A DNA stretch of 64,000 nucleotides from Leptospira kemamanensis (GTDB taxonomy: Bacteria > Spirochaetota > Leptospiria > Leptospirales > Leptospiraceae). This document shows, piece after piece, positions 1-8,452 of this stretch. How positions within the stretch are numbered: the first letter of the stretch is position 1; every line of letters starts with the position of its first letter. The notes beneath the pieces were generated by a model. The model ran no database searches, was not told the DNA's origin, and saw only the letters and a list, made by a program, of their open reading frames with translations. The stretch spans positions 1 through 64,000 of the forward strand of contig NZ_RQGG01000043.1 in NCBI RefSeq assembly GCF_004769665.1, in the 5' to 3' direction. The position numbers were made by a program, and so were the translations under genes.

Positions 1-76
1 CATAAAAGCAATTGGAATGGATCGTTTAGTGTCTGCTCAAAGAGACGGATTTGTGCCTAATGTATCTAGGATATAA
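1..76 (+). CDS. IS1595-like transposase paralogue, C-terminal end only (runs off the window)
   Basis: The first 76 bases encode the last 24 residues of a protein (reading from base 2, stop TAA at 74-76). They closely match the C-terminus of the complete transposase-like gene ending at 1511: both contain GMDRLV, a Q-R-[DE]-G step and end in PNV-x-RI, and the DNA just after both stops is also alike (ATATAACCCCTA). It is therefore a tandem paralogue of the next gene. Nothing can be said about its catalytic domain because it lies outside the window. Confidence 0.75.
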   Translation, partial: IKAIGMDRLVSAQRDGFVPNVSRI

Positions 77-83
77 CCCCTAA

Positions 84-515
84 TCTCTAAGCTCCAATCC
101 GCACAAATCCACCATTTCCCCCATAAAACCTAACACCTCTGACTCAAAAATAGGCTCTCCCAACGTTTCCCCTTCTCCAAGCCTATCTCATAAAACTACA
201 GCCTCTCCAAATGTATCCTCGAAGCATAAACACTCCAAAGAATCCACCCGTAGAAGTAAAAAATCAACCTCAAAATTATCCTCAAAGGCTAATGCACCTA
301 CTCCCTCAAAGACTACATACGAAGGAGCCTACATTCCCCAACCTACTTCGCAAGAGATACATTTAGAAGGAGATAACAATCACCACTCTAAGGATCACCT
401 CTATGAGAACCTTACAGATGATATTTTTTTAGAAGCAGATACTTTTAAGGATCAGAAATATAAAAGTACTTCGGGAATCCATACTGAGAAATTTCAAAAG
501 CTTACATATAAAATC
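84..515 (+). other. Open frame in phase with the transposase, no usual start codon, Ser/Thr/Pro/Lys-rich
   Basis: Reading upstream from the TTG at 516 in the same frame, there is no stop until TAA at 81-83, so 144 codons stay open. There is no ATG, GTG, TTG or CTG in this stretch. The translation is low-complexity at first (many S, T, P, K; the pattern SPNVS occurs twice). It then becomes a normal-looking acidic and aromatic segment that runs straight into the zinc ribbon. No Shine-Dalgarno sequence precedes the TTG at 516. The likeliest reading is a disordered N-terminal extension whose start was lost (for example the ATA at 123) or is non-standard. A chance open frame in AT-rich DNA is less likely because the part next to the domain looks like protein. 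Confidence 0.45.
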
Positions 516-1511
516 TTGTATGATCTCTACCCTAAGTATTGTCCTAAGTGTAATGTAATTTTAAGCAAAGGGGTGAAGAATAGACCAGACCTCGTAAGAT
601 GTGGAAATAAAAACTGTCACACTCAAGTATCCAGGCTCTCATATACTCCACTTCATCATTTCAAGCTACCAATTTGGATGTTTGGGTATATCTTAGAAGA
701 ATCTATCCTACAATTTCCAAAGGTCATTACTTCAGTAGAAATTAGCAAAAGACTAAGCATATCATATAAGTCCGCAAGGCTTTTGAAGCAACGAATTCAG
801 GTGTTTTCTTCACATCAGGTAGAGGTTCTAAGGAAATTATATTACAATGATCTCAAGGATACTTTTAAGGATGTGACTCTTCCCAAGGTAGAGGAAGAAA
901 AGGATATTAAGAAGTATTTAGGTAAAAAGCTTTATAGAAAAATACCACATACAGATACCGCAGTCCTCTATTCTGCCTCTCAGAGAAGTAATCAACATCG
1001 TAAAAGATTTCGTCATGGTGGTCTCACTGCCAGTATCTATCAAAGTGACTCAGTTGGTGGTAAGCAGGTAGGTATATTAGTAAGTACTATTGCCACTCAG
1101 AATGGTTGTGTCTTTTTTGATTCAGTTCCAGACCAAAAGGCAAATACATTAGGTGTATTACTTCGCAAAACTGTTCCCTATGAATCTCCATTATTTTCTG
1201 ATGAAGGGTATACTTGGTTATGGGGAATTTATAAAAAACATAGAACAGTAAATCATCAGGCTCATAGTAAAGATAAAAGGTATAAGTTCGCTAAAAATCG
1301 TTGGAGTAAATTTTCTATTCACAACCAAGTCGCTGAGGGTAATCAGAGATTATTAAAAAGTGCTTTTAGTTCTTATTGTTATATAAAACCAACTTACTCA
1401 CAACTCTATCTAAATGAGCTGTCATTTATAAAGTCCATACAGGCTGTTGGGATGGATCGTTTAGTAACTGCTCAGAGAGAGGGAGTTGTGCCTAATGTTC
1501 CTAGGATATAA
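516..1511 (+). CDS. IS1595-like (ISXO2-type) transposase or domesticated derivative
   Basis: The protein starts with a zinc ribbon (CPKC at residues 9-12, paired with CGNKNC at about 29-34), then a helical region, then a domain resembling the IS1595/ISXO2 DDE transposase. The recognisable C-terminal signature is SDEGY, VNHQ, an H-N-x-x-A-E-G-N step and a final L-x-E-L-x-F block. The D of SDEGY and the E of AEGN fit the second and third acidic residues. The first acidic residue is less clear (TDTAVLY replaces the usual DE-x-Y-x-GG), so activity is uncertain. The start is unclear: TTG at 516 has no Shine-Dalgarno and the frame is open back to 84. A truncated paralogue lies directly upstream and flgF converges from 4 bases downstream. 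No terminal inverted repeats were identified. Confidence 0.6.
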   Translation: MYDLYPKYCPKCNVILSKGVKNRPDLVRCGNKNCHTQVSRLSYTPLHHFKLPIWMFGYILEESILQFPKVITSVEISKRLSISYKSARLLKQRIQVFSSHQVEVLRKLYYNDLKDTFKDVTLPKVEEEKDIKKYLGKKLYRKIPHTDTAVLYSASQRSNQHRKRFRHGGLTASIYQSDSVGGKQVGILVSTIATQNGCVFFDSVPDQKANTLGVLLRKTVPYESPLFSDEGYTWLWGIYKKHRTVNHQAHSKDKRYKFAKNRWSKFSIHNQVAEGNQRLLKSAFSSYCYIKPTYSQLYLNELSFIKSIQAVGMDRLVTAQREGVVPNVPRI

Positions 1512-1514
1512 CCC

Positions 1515-2375
1515 CTACCGCATTACTTCAAACAAGCGACCCAGTAAACTGTCTTGGGTTTGCATGGTTTTGGAATTGGCTTCATAAGCACGGTTTACTT
1601 CAATCATGTCCACCATCTCCGTCACAACAGAAACATTGGAGGCTTCCAAGTATCCTTGTAACACTTGTGGGGCAAGTCGTTCCGGAAAGGCTGTCGGTTC
1701 GCCGGATTCGGGTGTATCGGAATAAAAGGAATCCCCTTCTTTGTCGAGGTGACGTGGGTTTTCCACCGTTCGAATTTTTAATTTGTCGAGTAACACAGGT
1801 TCTTCGAAACGGTTTTCGCTAAAATTAGTTCCGTCTTTGGGTGCAGTGCCGAGTTTCGCATTGATATAAATTTCGCCATTTTCTTTCACAAGGAAATTCC
1901 CTTGGTTCACTTGGATGGGTCCTTTTTCTCCGAGCAGAGGAAACCCCTGCGGCGTCACGACAAACCCATTTTTATCTAAAATAAAACTTCCACTTCGCGT
2001 GAGTCGTTCACCCCGATTGGTGAGAACAGAAAAAAAGGCAGGTTTTTCCATTCCTGGTTGGTCTTGTACCATAAGATCAAAGATATTGTCTGTTTTTTTC
2101 ACAGCACCTTGTTCAAAACGGGTGTACACTTCGTTTACTTCGGCACCAAACCCCAGTTTGCCGACCACAGGAGAGGTATCAAAGGAACCCATAGGAGTTT
2201 TGCCAATCCCATCCTCAGAATAACGATGGAGTAACATTTCGGGAAAGGTTTTGAAAACAGTGGTATCTTTTTTGAAGGCAGTTTTATCCACATTCGCCAA
2301 ATTATTGGCAATCACGTCCATACGCACTTGTTGGGAAATCATCCCATTTGCACCTGTATACAATCCTCGTAACAT
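1515..2375 (-). CDS. flgF: Flagellar basal-body rod protein, FlgF type
   Basis: This 286-residue protein belongs to the FlgF/FlgG/FlgE axial family. It has the N-terminal rod signature ([12 protein letters not shown], then ANNLANV with an F-K-K step) and the C-terminal signature ([17 protein letters not shown], then Q-T-Q-D). These two ends form the coiled region in assembled rods. It is about 20 residues longer than the FlgG encoded at 11408-12205 and lacks FlgG's exact core, so the FlgF (proximal rod; FlhO in Borrelia) assignment fits best. The gene stands alone on the minus strand and is not linked to the flgG-flgJ cluster. In spirochaetes the rod anchors periplasmic flagella. Export is by the flagellar type III system, so no signal peptide is expected and none is seen. 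Confidence 0.85.
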   Translation of the reverse strand: MLRGLYTGANGMISQQVRMDVIANNLANVDKTAFKKDTTVFKTFPEMLLHRYSEDGIGKTPMGSFDTSPVVGKLGFGAEVNEVYTRFEQGAVKKTDNIFDLMVQDQPGMEKPAFFSVLTNRGERLTRSGSFILDKNGFVVTPQGFPLLGEKGPIQVNQGNFLVKENGEIYINAKLGTAPKDGTNFSENRFEEPVLLDKLKIRTVENPRHLDKEGDSFYSDTPESGEPTAFPERLAPQVLQGYLEASNVSVVTEMVDMIEVNRAYEANSKTMQTQDSLLGRLFEVMR

Positions 2376-2487
2376 AAGTCCCTACCTATGTTTCCAATCG
2401 ACCAAAACCCCAATTTCCCCAAGAGAAAATGCGACATAGTCAAAAAAGAGTTGAAGTTTTGGAGAATTTTTCAGAAAAAAGAAGGAC

Positions 2488-2856
2488 ATGAAGTTATCTA
2501 TCGGAAACCTCCCACAAACTCTTTCGGACGATGCCTTAGGGAAACTTCTTTCCGCTTACGGAAAGGTGACACACCTGCAAATCAAACGAGACAAACTCAC
2601 AAAAGTTTCGCTTGGGTATGGGACCGCTGAAATGGCCGACGCAGATGCGGAAAAAGCCATTGCAGGTCTGAACGGAAAAGAACTGGAAGGCAAAAAGATT
2701 GTAGTGGTCAACCAAGAAGAATTGACCAAAGCGCAAAACGAAGCCCAAAAGAAAAAAGGAAGTCCTGCCGTGGCAAAACCAACCTTTGGAAGAAACCAAA
2801 CGTCTGGTGGAGGCAATACAGGAGTCCAACGCCGAGGCGGTTCTCGCGGGTCATAA
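2488..2856 (+). CDS. Small RRM-type RNA-binding protein
   Basis: This 122-residue protein carries one RNA recognition motif in its first 80 residues: an RNP2-like LSIGNL at residues 3-8 and an RNP1-like K-V-S-L-G-Y-G-T-A at 39-47. The second aromatic position of RNP1 is Thr rather than Phe/Tyr. A basic, Gly-rich tail (GGGN, QRRGG) ends the protein, as in bacterial and cyanobacterial Rbp proteins, where it adds RNA affinity. A good AAGGA ribosome site precedes the ATG. Its stop is directly followed by the ATG of the ATP-grasp gene with no gap, so it heads a co-translated operon. RNA chaperoning or post-transcriptional regulation is inferred from the family. Confidence 0.8.
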   Translation: MKLSIGNLPQTLSDDALGKLLSAYGKVTHLQIKRDKLTKVSLGYGTAEMADADAEKAIAGLNGKELEGKKIVVVNQEELTKAQNEAQKKKGSPAVAKPTFGRNQTSGGGNTGVQRRGGSRGS

Positions 2857-4059
2857 ATGAAACAATTACATGGTAGTTATCTCTCCATAGGTGCAGGAGA
2901 GAACCAGATCCCCCTGATTCGAGCAGCAAAAGCCAGGGGTCTTAAAGTCATCGCCGTGGATACCAATCCCATGGCTCCAGGATTAAATGAGTGTGATATT
3001 AAAATATTAGAATCTACTCATGAATACCGAAAAATCTTACATGCCATGAGTAAGGTTCCTCTCCCCTATAAACTATTAGGTGTGGGATCCAGGTCTTATG
3101 GCAAAGCTGTGTTTACAGTCTCTTATTTAGCCGAAAAACTAAAACTTCGCGGAAATCCAAGAGAGAGCACCAATCTTTTTTTAGACAAAGAAAAGTGTAA
3201 ACTCACGGTTTCCAAATTTGGAATTCCTGTTCCCACTCCGATAGTGATTAACTCTCCACCAAAAGCCAAAGACAAAAAATCAGAACTTAGTTTTCCGATC
3301 ATCGCCAAACCCAAAGAAGGTTCTGGGAAAAAAGGAATTACGGTTTTAGAAACTGAAGCTGAATTTAAAAAATTCACAAAGGGCAAAACCAATGAAGCGT
3401 TTCTTTTAGAAACCTATACTCCTGGGGATGAGGTCACCGTCCTTGGTTTTGTGATCAACAAACGGTTTTATTTGATCTCCATTACAGACAAAATCACAAC
3501 AGGGATTCCAGAATTCATTGAAATCGCCCACATTGCTCCTTCGATCCACCTCCGTATGGCGGGAGAACTCAAAATGATCTGCCAAAGCATAGTAACAGCC
3601 ACCAAATTAAAAACAGGTCCTTTTGTTGCTGAATTCAAAATCACAAAGAACAAAGAATGTATTCTTATGGAAGCGGCACCTGAAGTGGGTGGAGAATATT
3701 TGGCAGACCAACTTTTGCCAAATCATTACGGATATGATTATTTCAAAGATTTACTTTCTGTCACCATCGGGGAAAAAACAAGACCTGATTTTTTGAAAAC
3801 AGCCAAACAAGGCTTCACACATTCTGCAATTGTATATACACTTGCCCATTCCAAACAAAAGAAAATGGGAGAGATGGTTACTTTTTCACCAACTACAAAC
3901 GAATCTGTTTTTTTCTCCAAACAATTGATTGAGACAGGTTCAAACTTAGACAAACGCGAAGGAAACCACAAACGTACATCGGTTTTCGGAATCAACACCA
4001 AACAAACGATTGGCGCCAAAGATTGGTTAGATTCGATATTCAATCGATTGGAATCATGA
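2857..4059 (+). CDS. ATP-grasp domain enzyme, substrate unknown
   Basis: This 400-residue protein has the ATP-grasp layout: an N-terminal Rossmann-like part (G-A-G-E-N-Q at about 12-17, VIAVDTNP near 31), then the nucleotide-binding half with FPIIAKP and GSGKKG near 146-158. The metal-binding half follows (VAEF-K, then LMEAAPEVGG). Relatives include carbamoyl-phosphate synthase large-chain-like ligases and biotin-carboxylase-like ligases that join a carboxylate to an amine through an acyl-phosphate. The substrate cannot be read from sequence. It begins immediately after the RRM gene and overlaps the next methyltransferase gene by an ATGA junction, so the three products are probably made together. 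A role in amino acid, small peptide or surface molecule modification is only a guess. Confidence 0.75.
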   Translation: MKQLHGSYLSIGAGENQIPLIRAAKARGLKVIAVDTNPMAPGLNECDIKILESTHEYRKILHAMSKVPLPYKLLGVGSRSYGKAVFTVSYLAEKLKLRGNPRESTNLFLDKEKCKLTVSKFGIPVPTPIVINSPPKAKDKKSELSFPIIAKPKEGSGKKGITVLETEAEFKKFTKGKTNEAFLLETYTPGDEVTVLGFVINKRFYLISITDKITTGIPEFIEIAHIAPSIHLRMAGELKMICQSIVTATKLKTGPFVAEFKITKNKECILMEAAPEVGGEYLADQLLPNHYGYDYFKDLLSVTIGEKTRPDFLKTAKQGFTHSAIVYTLAHSKQKKMGEMVTFSPTTNESVFFSKQLIETGSNLDKREGNHKRTSVFGINTKQTIGAKDWLDSIFNRLES

Positions 4060-4664
4060 AAAACGTCTGGGACATCCATTATGAAAGACCTAAGTCGAAA
4101 CTAAACTTTCCTGACGAAAATTTAGTACGTTTGCTTGCGAAAATTGAGGCACCAAATCAAAATGCTTTGGATTTTGGGTGTGGCTCTGGCAGACATTCTT
4201 ATTTGCTTCAAAACGCTGGTTATACGGTAACAGCATGCGACAATGCCAAAACCACAATTGATGTTTTAGAAAAGGAAAATTCGAAGATCCGTTTTCTCCA
4301 TACTCCTGATACAAAACTTCCCTTTTTACCCAATGAATTTGGTGTGATTGTGAGTTGGGGAGTATTCCATTACAATAAAAAAGAAGATGCCAATATCTTA
4401 CTCCAATCACTATTTAATTCACTCACACCAAACGGATATTTACTTGGATCTATCCGTGCTGAAGGGGATACACATTTAGGTTTAAAACAAGGTACAATGA
4501 ACCTGACTGACCTAAGTGGTGGTTATGCGGAAACGTATTCTCTTTCGGATCTAAAAATCTTCCTTTCTTCGTTTTCAGAAGTTTCCATTGGTTATACGGA
4601 GAGAACACCTCTCGGAAAACTAAATGAACGTATTTGCCACTGGTTTTTCCTTGCGAAAAAATAA
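4056..4664 (+). CDS. Class I SAM-dependent methyltransferase
   Basis: This 202-residue protein has the SAM-binding motif I ALDFGCGSGRHS near residue 40, a motif II-like acidic turn (VTACDNAK) and a later VIVSWGVFHY segment that matches the post-motif region of the Methyltransf_11/25 type. The ATG at 4056 overlaps the TGA of the ATP-grasp gene (ATGA). This is preferred over an upstream in-frame TTG at 4023 because the coupled start leaves a compact domain beginning VWDIHYER. The next gene starts on the last base of its stop codon. The substrate is unknown. The pairing with another methyltransferase and an ATP-grasp enzyme suggests a short modification pathway. Confidence 0.8.
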   Translation: MKNVWDIHYERPKSKLNFPDENLVRLLAKIEAPNQNALDFGCGSGRHSYLLQNAGYTVTACDNAKTTIDVLEKENSKIRFLHTPDTKLPFLPNEFGVIVSWGVFHYNKKEDANILLQSLFNSLTPNGYLLGSIRAEGDTHLGLKQGTMNLTDLSGGYAETYSLSDLKIFLSSFSEVSIGYTERTPLGKLNERICHWFFLAKK

Positions 4665-5545
4665 TGGAACAGTTTTCCTCCTTACGAAACGAATGTCCTT
4701 TGCAAAAGGATTGTGATTGGAAACCACTTTATACCACTACAGGAAACTACCCAGGTTTACAAGTAGCAGAATGCCAAACATGTAAGCTCCAAGCCTTATC
4801 TCCTCGTCCCGATCAAACAGAATTATATACCAAAGACTATTACCAAGGTAAGGCGGAATATTCATATATCGATGAGAGGACAGCCAAACCTTTTTTTCGT
4901 TACGTTTGGAAAGCACGTCTCCAAAACATCAAACGTTTTGTAAAGTCAGGGCATTTTTTAGATATCGGTTCTTCCTTTGGTGGGTTTTTGGAAGTGGCAA
5001 AAGAAGATGGGTTTCACATCCAAGGAGTGGAGATTTCCGAGTATGCAGCCAAGTATGCAAATGCCAATCAAATCCCTACGTTTCATGGGAACCTATTTGA
5101 TGCGAAGTTTCCCACTTCTAGTTTTGATGTGATCACCCTTGTAGAAGTCATTGAACACATTGAAAATCCAAATTTATTTTTCCAAGAGTTAACTCGGATA
5201 TTAAAACCAGGGGGACTACTTTTATTGCAAACAGCCAATTTTGAAGGTTGGCAGGCAAAAAACGAAGCATCCCACTACCATTATTATATGCCGGGCCATG
5301 TGTTTTATTACTCAGATACCCTCCTAAAAAAAATATTGACTGGGTTTGGTTTTGGAAGTTTCGTATCTTACTTCGGTGTGGATTTCCCATTGGTAGCGAA
5401 ATTAAAAAAAGCCAGAGGTTCCTTCCAATCTTGGAAAGATTATAGGCACTGGTTTCGTATTTCATTTTACCATTTTCGTTCTCAATGGAAAACGAAAGGA
5501 TATCCTCTCACCTCTAGTTACGTTTTGTACGCATTTAAGCAATAG
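4664..5545 (+). CDS. SAM-dependent methyltransferase with N-terminal cysteine cluster
   Basis: This 293-residue protein has cysteines in its first 45 residues (ECPLQKDC and later ECQTC) that resemble the zinc-binding head seen in methyltransferase family 23 proteins of surface-sugar and secondary-metabolite loci. The SAM domain follows (FLDIGSSFGGFL near 96, GVEIS, then LVEVIEHIENP and LKPGGLLLL). ATG at 4664 overlaps the previous TAA (TAATG). The C-terminal third has aromatic and basic stretches that could sit at a membrane surface. It lies between another methyltransferase and a YihY-type membrane protein. The substrate is unknown; a sugar or lipid-linked acceptor is inferred only from the family. 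Confidence 0.8.
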   Translation: MEQFSSLRNECPLQKDCDWKPLYTTTGNYPGLQVAECQTCKLQALSPRPDQTELYTKDYYQGKAEYSYIDERTAKPFFRYVWKARLQNIKRFVKSGHFLDIGSSFGGFLEVAKEDGFHIQGVEISEYAAKYANANQIPTFHGNLFDAKFPTSSFDVITLVEVIEHIENPNLFFQELTRILKPGGLLLLQTANFEGWQAKNEASHYHYYMPGHVFYYSDTLLKKILTGFGFGSFVSYFGVDFPLVAKLKKARGSFQSWKDYRHWFRISFYHFRSQWKTKGYPLTSSYVLYAFKQ

Positions 5546-5553
5546 GAAAGATT

Positions 5554-7935
5554 ATGAGCGAAACGATCAAAACTCCACTTCTCGTTCGGTTAACCGCCAT
5601 CCCGGAATCTCCAGGTTGGAAACGAAAACTCATCCTTGGGCTTCGTGTTTTACTCGTTTCTGTCCATCGGTTTATGAAGGATGATTGTCTCATCATTGGC
5701 TCAAGTCTTGCTTATACCACAATTGTCACTCTAATTCCCACTCTTACTGTGGCCTTGGCACTCATCACAGTGGCCTCAGGAATACACACAAACCAAGTGG
5801 AACTTGTAGATAAAATTAATTCTTATTTACTACAAAACAATATCCAATTTGATATCACCCCCTATTTAGAAACCTTGTCTGATATTATTTCGACAGCCAC
5901 TCAAATTGGAGCTGTAGGTTTTGTAGTTTTTATCTTTTCCGCAACAGCCGTATTACGTTCATTAGAAAAAGCTTTCCATATTATTTGGCAAATTGATTTA
6001 CACAGAAGTTTTATCAATAAATTCGTTTTCTATTTTTTCCTAATTTCCTTTGGTCCTCTTTTATTTGTGGTGGGTAAAAACATCACAGATACGATTTCGG
6101 ATTCAGTAAGACCTCCTCATCTCAAATCAATCGTTGCCACACAACATGGTGAATTATGGGTAGCAGGAGAAAAAGGGAATATTGGAATGATGAAAGAGTT
6201 AAACCAATCCATTTCTTTTATCCCAGAATCCAGTATTGATTTTGAAAACATGTTATGCATCGATATGGAAACGGTGGAAACAGGAACTTGTAAAAGACCA
6301 AACATTCGTAAGGAAAACTTTTTTCGAATTCGTAGTGTTTCTAACGATTTATTTACCATTTCAGAAGAAGGAACTTTTTTATATTCCAATGACCTTGGGA
6401 AATCATGGAAGGTTCACTCATTAAAAGGAATCAATATCTCTGATTTTGGTGCCATCGATTATGATACATTATTCATTCTTACGAAAGACACGAGGACACT
6501 TCGTTACGATTTAGGCAAACCTTTCAAAGAAATCAAACGTTTCCACGATGAAGGGATCACTCCAATTCGTGTCCGTTTTTTCTCGGAAAAAGATGGATTT
6601 ATTTTAGACCGGGAAGGACGACTTTGGAAAACAAGTGATGGTGGAACCAGTTTTTTCCCACAAGAAATTTCTAGAAAACCATTAAATGATATTTCCTTTC
6701 TCAACAGAAATATTGGATTTTTAGTCGGAGACAGTGGGGCCATCTACAAAACAACTGACGGTGGTTATACGTGGACGGACCTAAGCCATAGTAAGTATTC
6801 TTACGAACGTGTTTGGGTTTTTGTTTCCCCGAAAAAACAAGACTATGATATTTTTGTATTAACTTCCCTTGGAGACATTCTCCTCTCAGAAGACGAAGGG
6901 GAAAACTGGACCGTTGCTTACAAAGGCAAAGCAGGTATGATCTTAGATATGCTTCTTTTATCTAAGAAAAAATCGAATTCCCTATCGGACACAACAGAAA
7001 ACAAAGACCAAATTGAATCAACCACACTTGGATCTCTCACAACACAGGAACCAATCGAAATTGAAAACCAAAACGAGGCAGAAAGTCCAAATGAAGGAAT
7101 GATTGGAATTGTGGGTGTCGGAGAATTCAATAAAATTATCCGCGTAGAAGAAGATGCCAAAGGTCAAACCATTTGGAAAAAATACCAAGGTGGAAAACGA
7201 TTTTTCTCTCTTTATTCAATGTTACAAATTTTCTTACCATTGATATCGTTATGGTTATTCTTTTTACTCATCTTTAATATCATCCCCAATACAAAAGTTC
7301 CCATCAAAGCATCTTCCATTGGAGCGGCTGTGACAGGACTCATTCTTATTTTATTCTTTTGGGGGTTTATCAATATCTACCTAACCTCCTTTACTGAAAA
7401 AACGATGTTAGTGTATAAGGCACTTGCTGCGATCCCTATTGCTTTACTTGCGATTTATTCCATCTCTCTCATCATTTTGTATGGAGCAGAAGTAACGGCG
7501 ACTTTACAATTCCCTGACAGATATCTACTTCCCAAACACCCGTTTGATGATATTGATTCTACTCTGTCATATGAGTTTTATAAAATTTTGCAAGTATTAA
7601 CTCTCACCTATACCTACCAAAAGAACCAGGGAGAGCTTATCAAACATTCGCAACTACGGAAATCCTTGTTATTACCTGAAAAAGAATTATCAGAAATTTT
7701 GGATAAGTTAACAGATGCGAAACTCATCCAAATCACAGAGGAGAAACGGATCGCTCCAGTTAAACTAAAAGAACAAGTGGATTTAGTTTCGGTGTATGAA
7801 TCCACATCTAGTTTCAAATTGGGAGCACCAAAAGAAAGGACAAGTTTGTCACCCAAACTCAATGAAAGTCTTTCCAAGTTGGAAGAAAATTGGAAGGAAA
7901 ACCTTCGCAAAACTTCCTTCTTGGATTGGATTTAA
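5554..7935 (+). CDS. YihY/BrkB (UPF0761) family membrane protein with an inserted propeller-like domain
   Basis: The family is normally about 290-430 residues with six membrane segments. Here the protein is 793 residues. Membrane segments at about 45-73, 108-135 and 152-174 match the YihY N-terminal half. Segments at about 550-655, ending AEVTATL, match the C-terminal half, and a cytosolic winged-helix-like tail follows. Between them, residues about 187-545 form a soluble insert with four Asp-box-like repeats (DLGKSW near 279, SDGGTSF near 360, TDGGYTW near 400, EDEGENW near 444), as in sialidase/YCF48-type propellers. The insert replaces one loop. It ends in a Ser/Thr/Glu-rich linker. A Shine-Dalgarno AGGAAAG precedes the ATG, 8 bases after the methyltransferase gene. 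The core domain's function is not settled. Confidence 0.8.
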   Translation: MSETIKTPLLVRLTAIPESPGWKRKLILGLRVLLVSVHRFMKDDCLIIGSSLAYTTIVTLIPTLTVALALITVASGIHTNQVELVDKINSYLLQNNIQFDITPYLETLSDIISTATQIGAVGFVVFIFSATAVLRSLEKAFHIIWQIDLHRSFINKFVFYFFLISFGPLLFVVGKNITDTISDSVRPPHLKSIVATQHGELWVAGEKGNIGMMKELNQSISFIPESSIDFENMLCIDMETVETGTCKRPNIRKENFFRIRSVSNDLFTISEEGTFLYSNDLGKSWKVHSLKGINISDFGAIDYDTLFILTKDTRTLRYDLGKPFKEIKRFHDEGITPIRVRFFSEKDGFILDREGRLWKTSDGGTSFFPQEISRKPLNDISFLNRNIGFLVGDSGAIYKTTDGGYTWTDLSHSKYSYERVWVFVSPKKQDYDIFVLTSLGDILLSEDEGENWTVAYKGKAGMILDMLLLSKKKSNSLSDTTENKDQIESTTLGSLTTQEPIEIENQNEAESPNEGMIGIVGVGEFNKIIRVEEDAKGQTIWKKYQGGKRFFSLYSMLQIFLPLISLWLFFLLIFNIIPNTKVPIKASSIGAAVTGLILILFFWGFINIYLTSFTEKTMLVYKALAAIPIALLAIYSISLIILYGAEVTATLQFPDRYLLPKHPFDDIDSTLSYEFYKILQVLTLTYTYQKNQGELIKHSQLRKSLLLPEKELSEILDKLTDAKLIQITEEKRIAPVKLKEQVDLVSVYESTSSFKLGAPKERTSLSPKLNESLSKLEENWKENLRKTSFLDWI

Positions 7936-8417
7936 AGATACGGTTTTGATTTCACAGGCGGAAGAGATGCGGACATTTGTTTGTAAATCTCTTCTGCAAG
8001 ACCCATCGATTCATTTTGAGAAATATTTTTAGCATATTCATCGTACAACATATCTTCAAAAATCTCTTCTGCATATCCACCATCGATGAGTTTTTCTTTA
8101 TGGATGGTGTTTTTCATTTCCTTTAACATCATCTTCACAAAGACAGATTCAAATTCCACTGATGCATCATAAAGTTTTTTACGATAAGGATCGGCTGTGA
8201 TCGCTTCCCGAATATTTTGTGGGACTTTCAATGAAGAAGAACTTACCTTCCCCATGAGTTCCTCATGGGTTTCTAGGAGGGTTTGGAATTCGGAGATTCC
8301 TTTTTTCGGAAGGTCTTTTGCATTCGGATCCGAAAGGGACTTCATCCGATTCAGGATGGTTTCGTCTTTGGATCGGCTAAGCCTTCCTGAGTAGTCTTGG
8401 ATTGAATGAATGTCCAT
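7932..8417 (-). CDS. flgJ: Rod-binding protein, FlgJ N-terminal type without muramidase
   Basis: This 161-residue protein carries the FlgJ rod-capping region: a family-typical FVKMMLKEMKNT segment around residue 92 and a G-Y-A-E-E-I-F-E-D-M-L-Y-D-E-Y stretch after it. Enteric FlgJ is about 310 residues and has a C-terminal peptidoglycan hydrolase. Here, as known in spirochaetes, that half is absent, so wall opening for rod growth must be done by another enzyme. It is the last gene of the flgG-flgA-flgH-flgI-flgJ run, 35 bases after flgI. Its stop overlaps the stop of the converging YihY-type gene. Confidence 0.85.
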   Translation of the reverse strand: MDIHSIQDYSGRLSRSKDETILNRMKSLSDPNAKDLPKKGISEFQTLLETHEELMGKVSSSSLKVPQNIREAITADPYRKKLYDASVEFESVFVKMMLKEMKNTIHKEKLIDGGYAEEIFEDMLYDEYAKNISQNESMGLAEEIYKQMSASLPPVKSKPYL

Positions 8418-8452
8418 ATTATGTCTACTAAATCTATCGGCAGATTTTCCAA

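Noticed and set aside
4023..4055. Upstream TTG start for the first methyltransferase
   Set aside because: The ATG at 4056 overlaps the preceding stop in an ATGA junction and leaves a complete domain.
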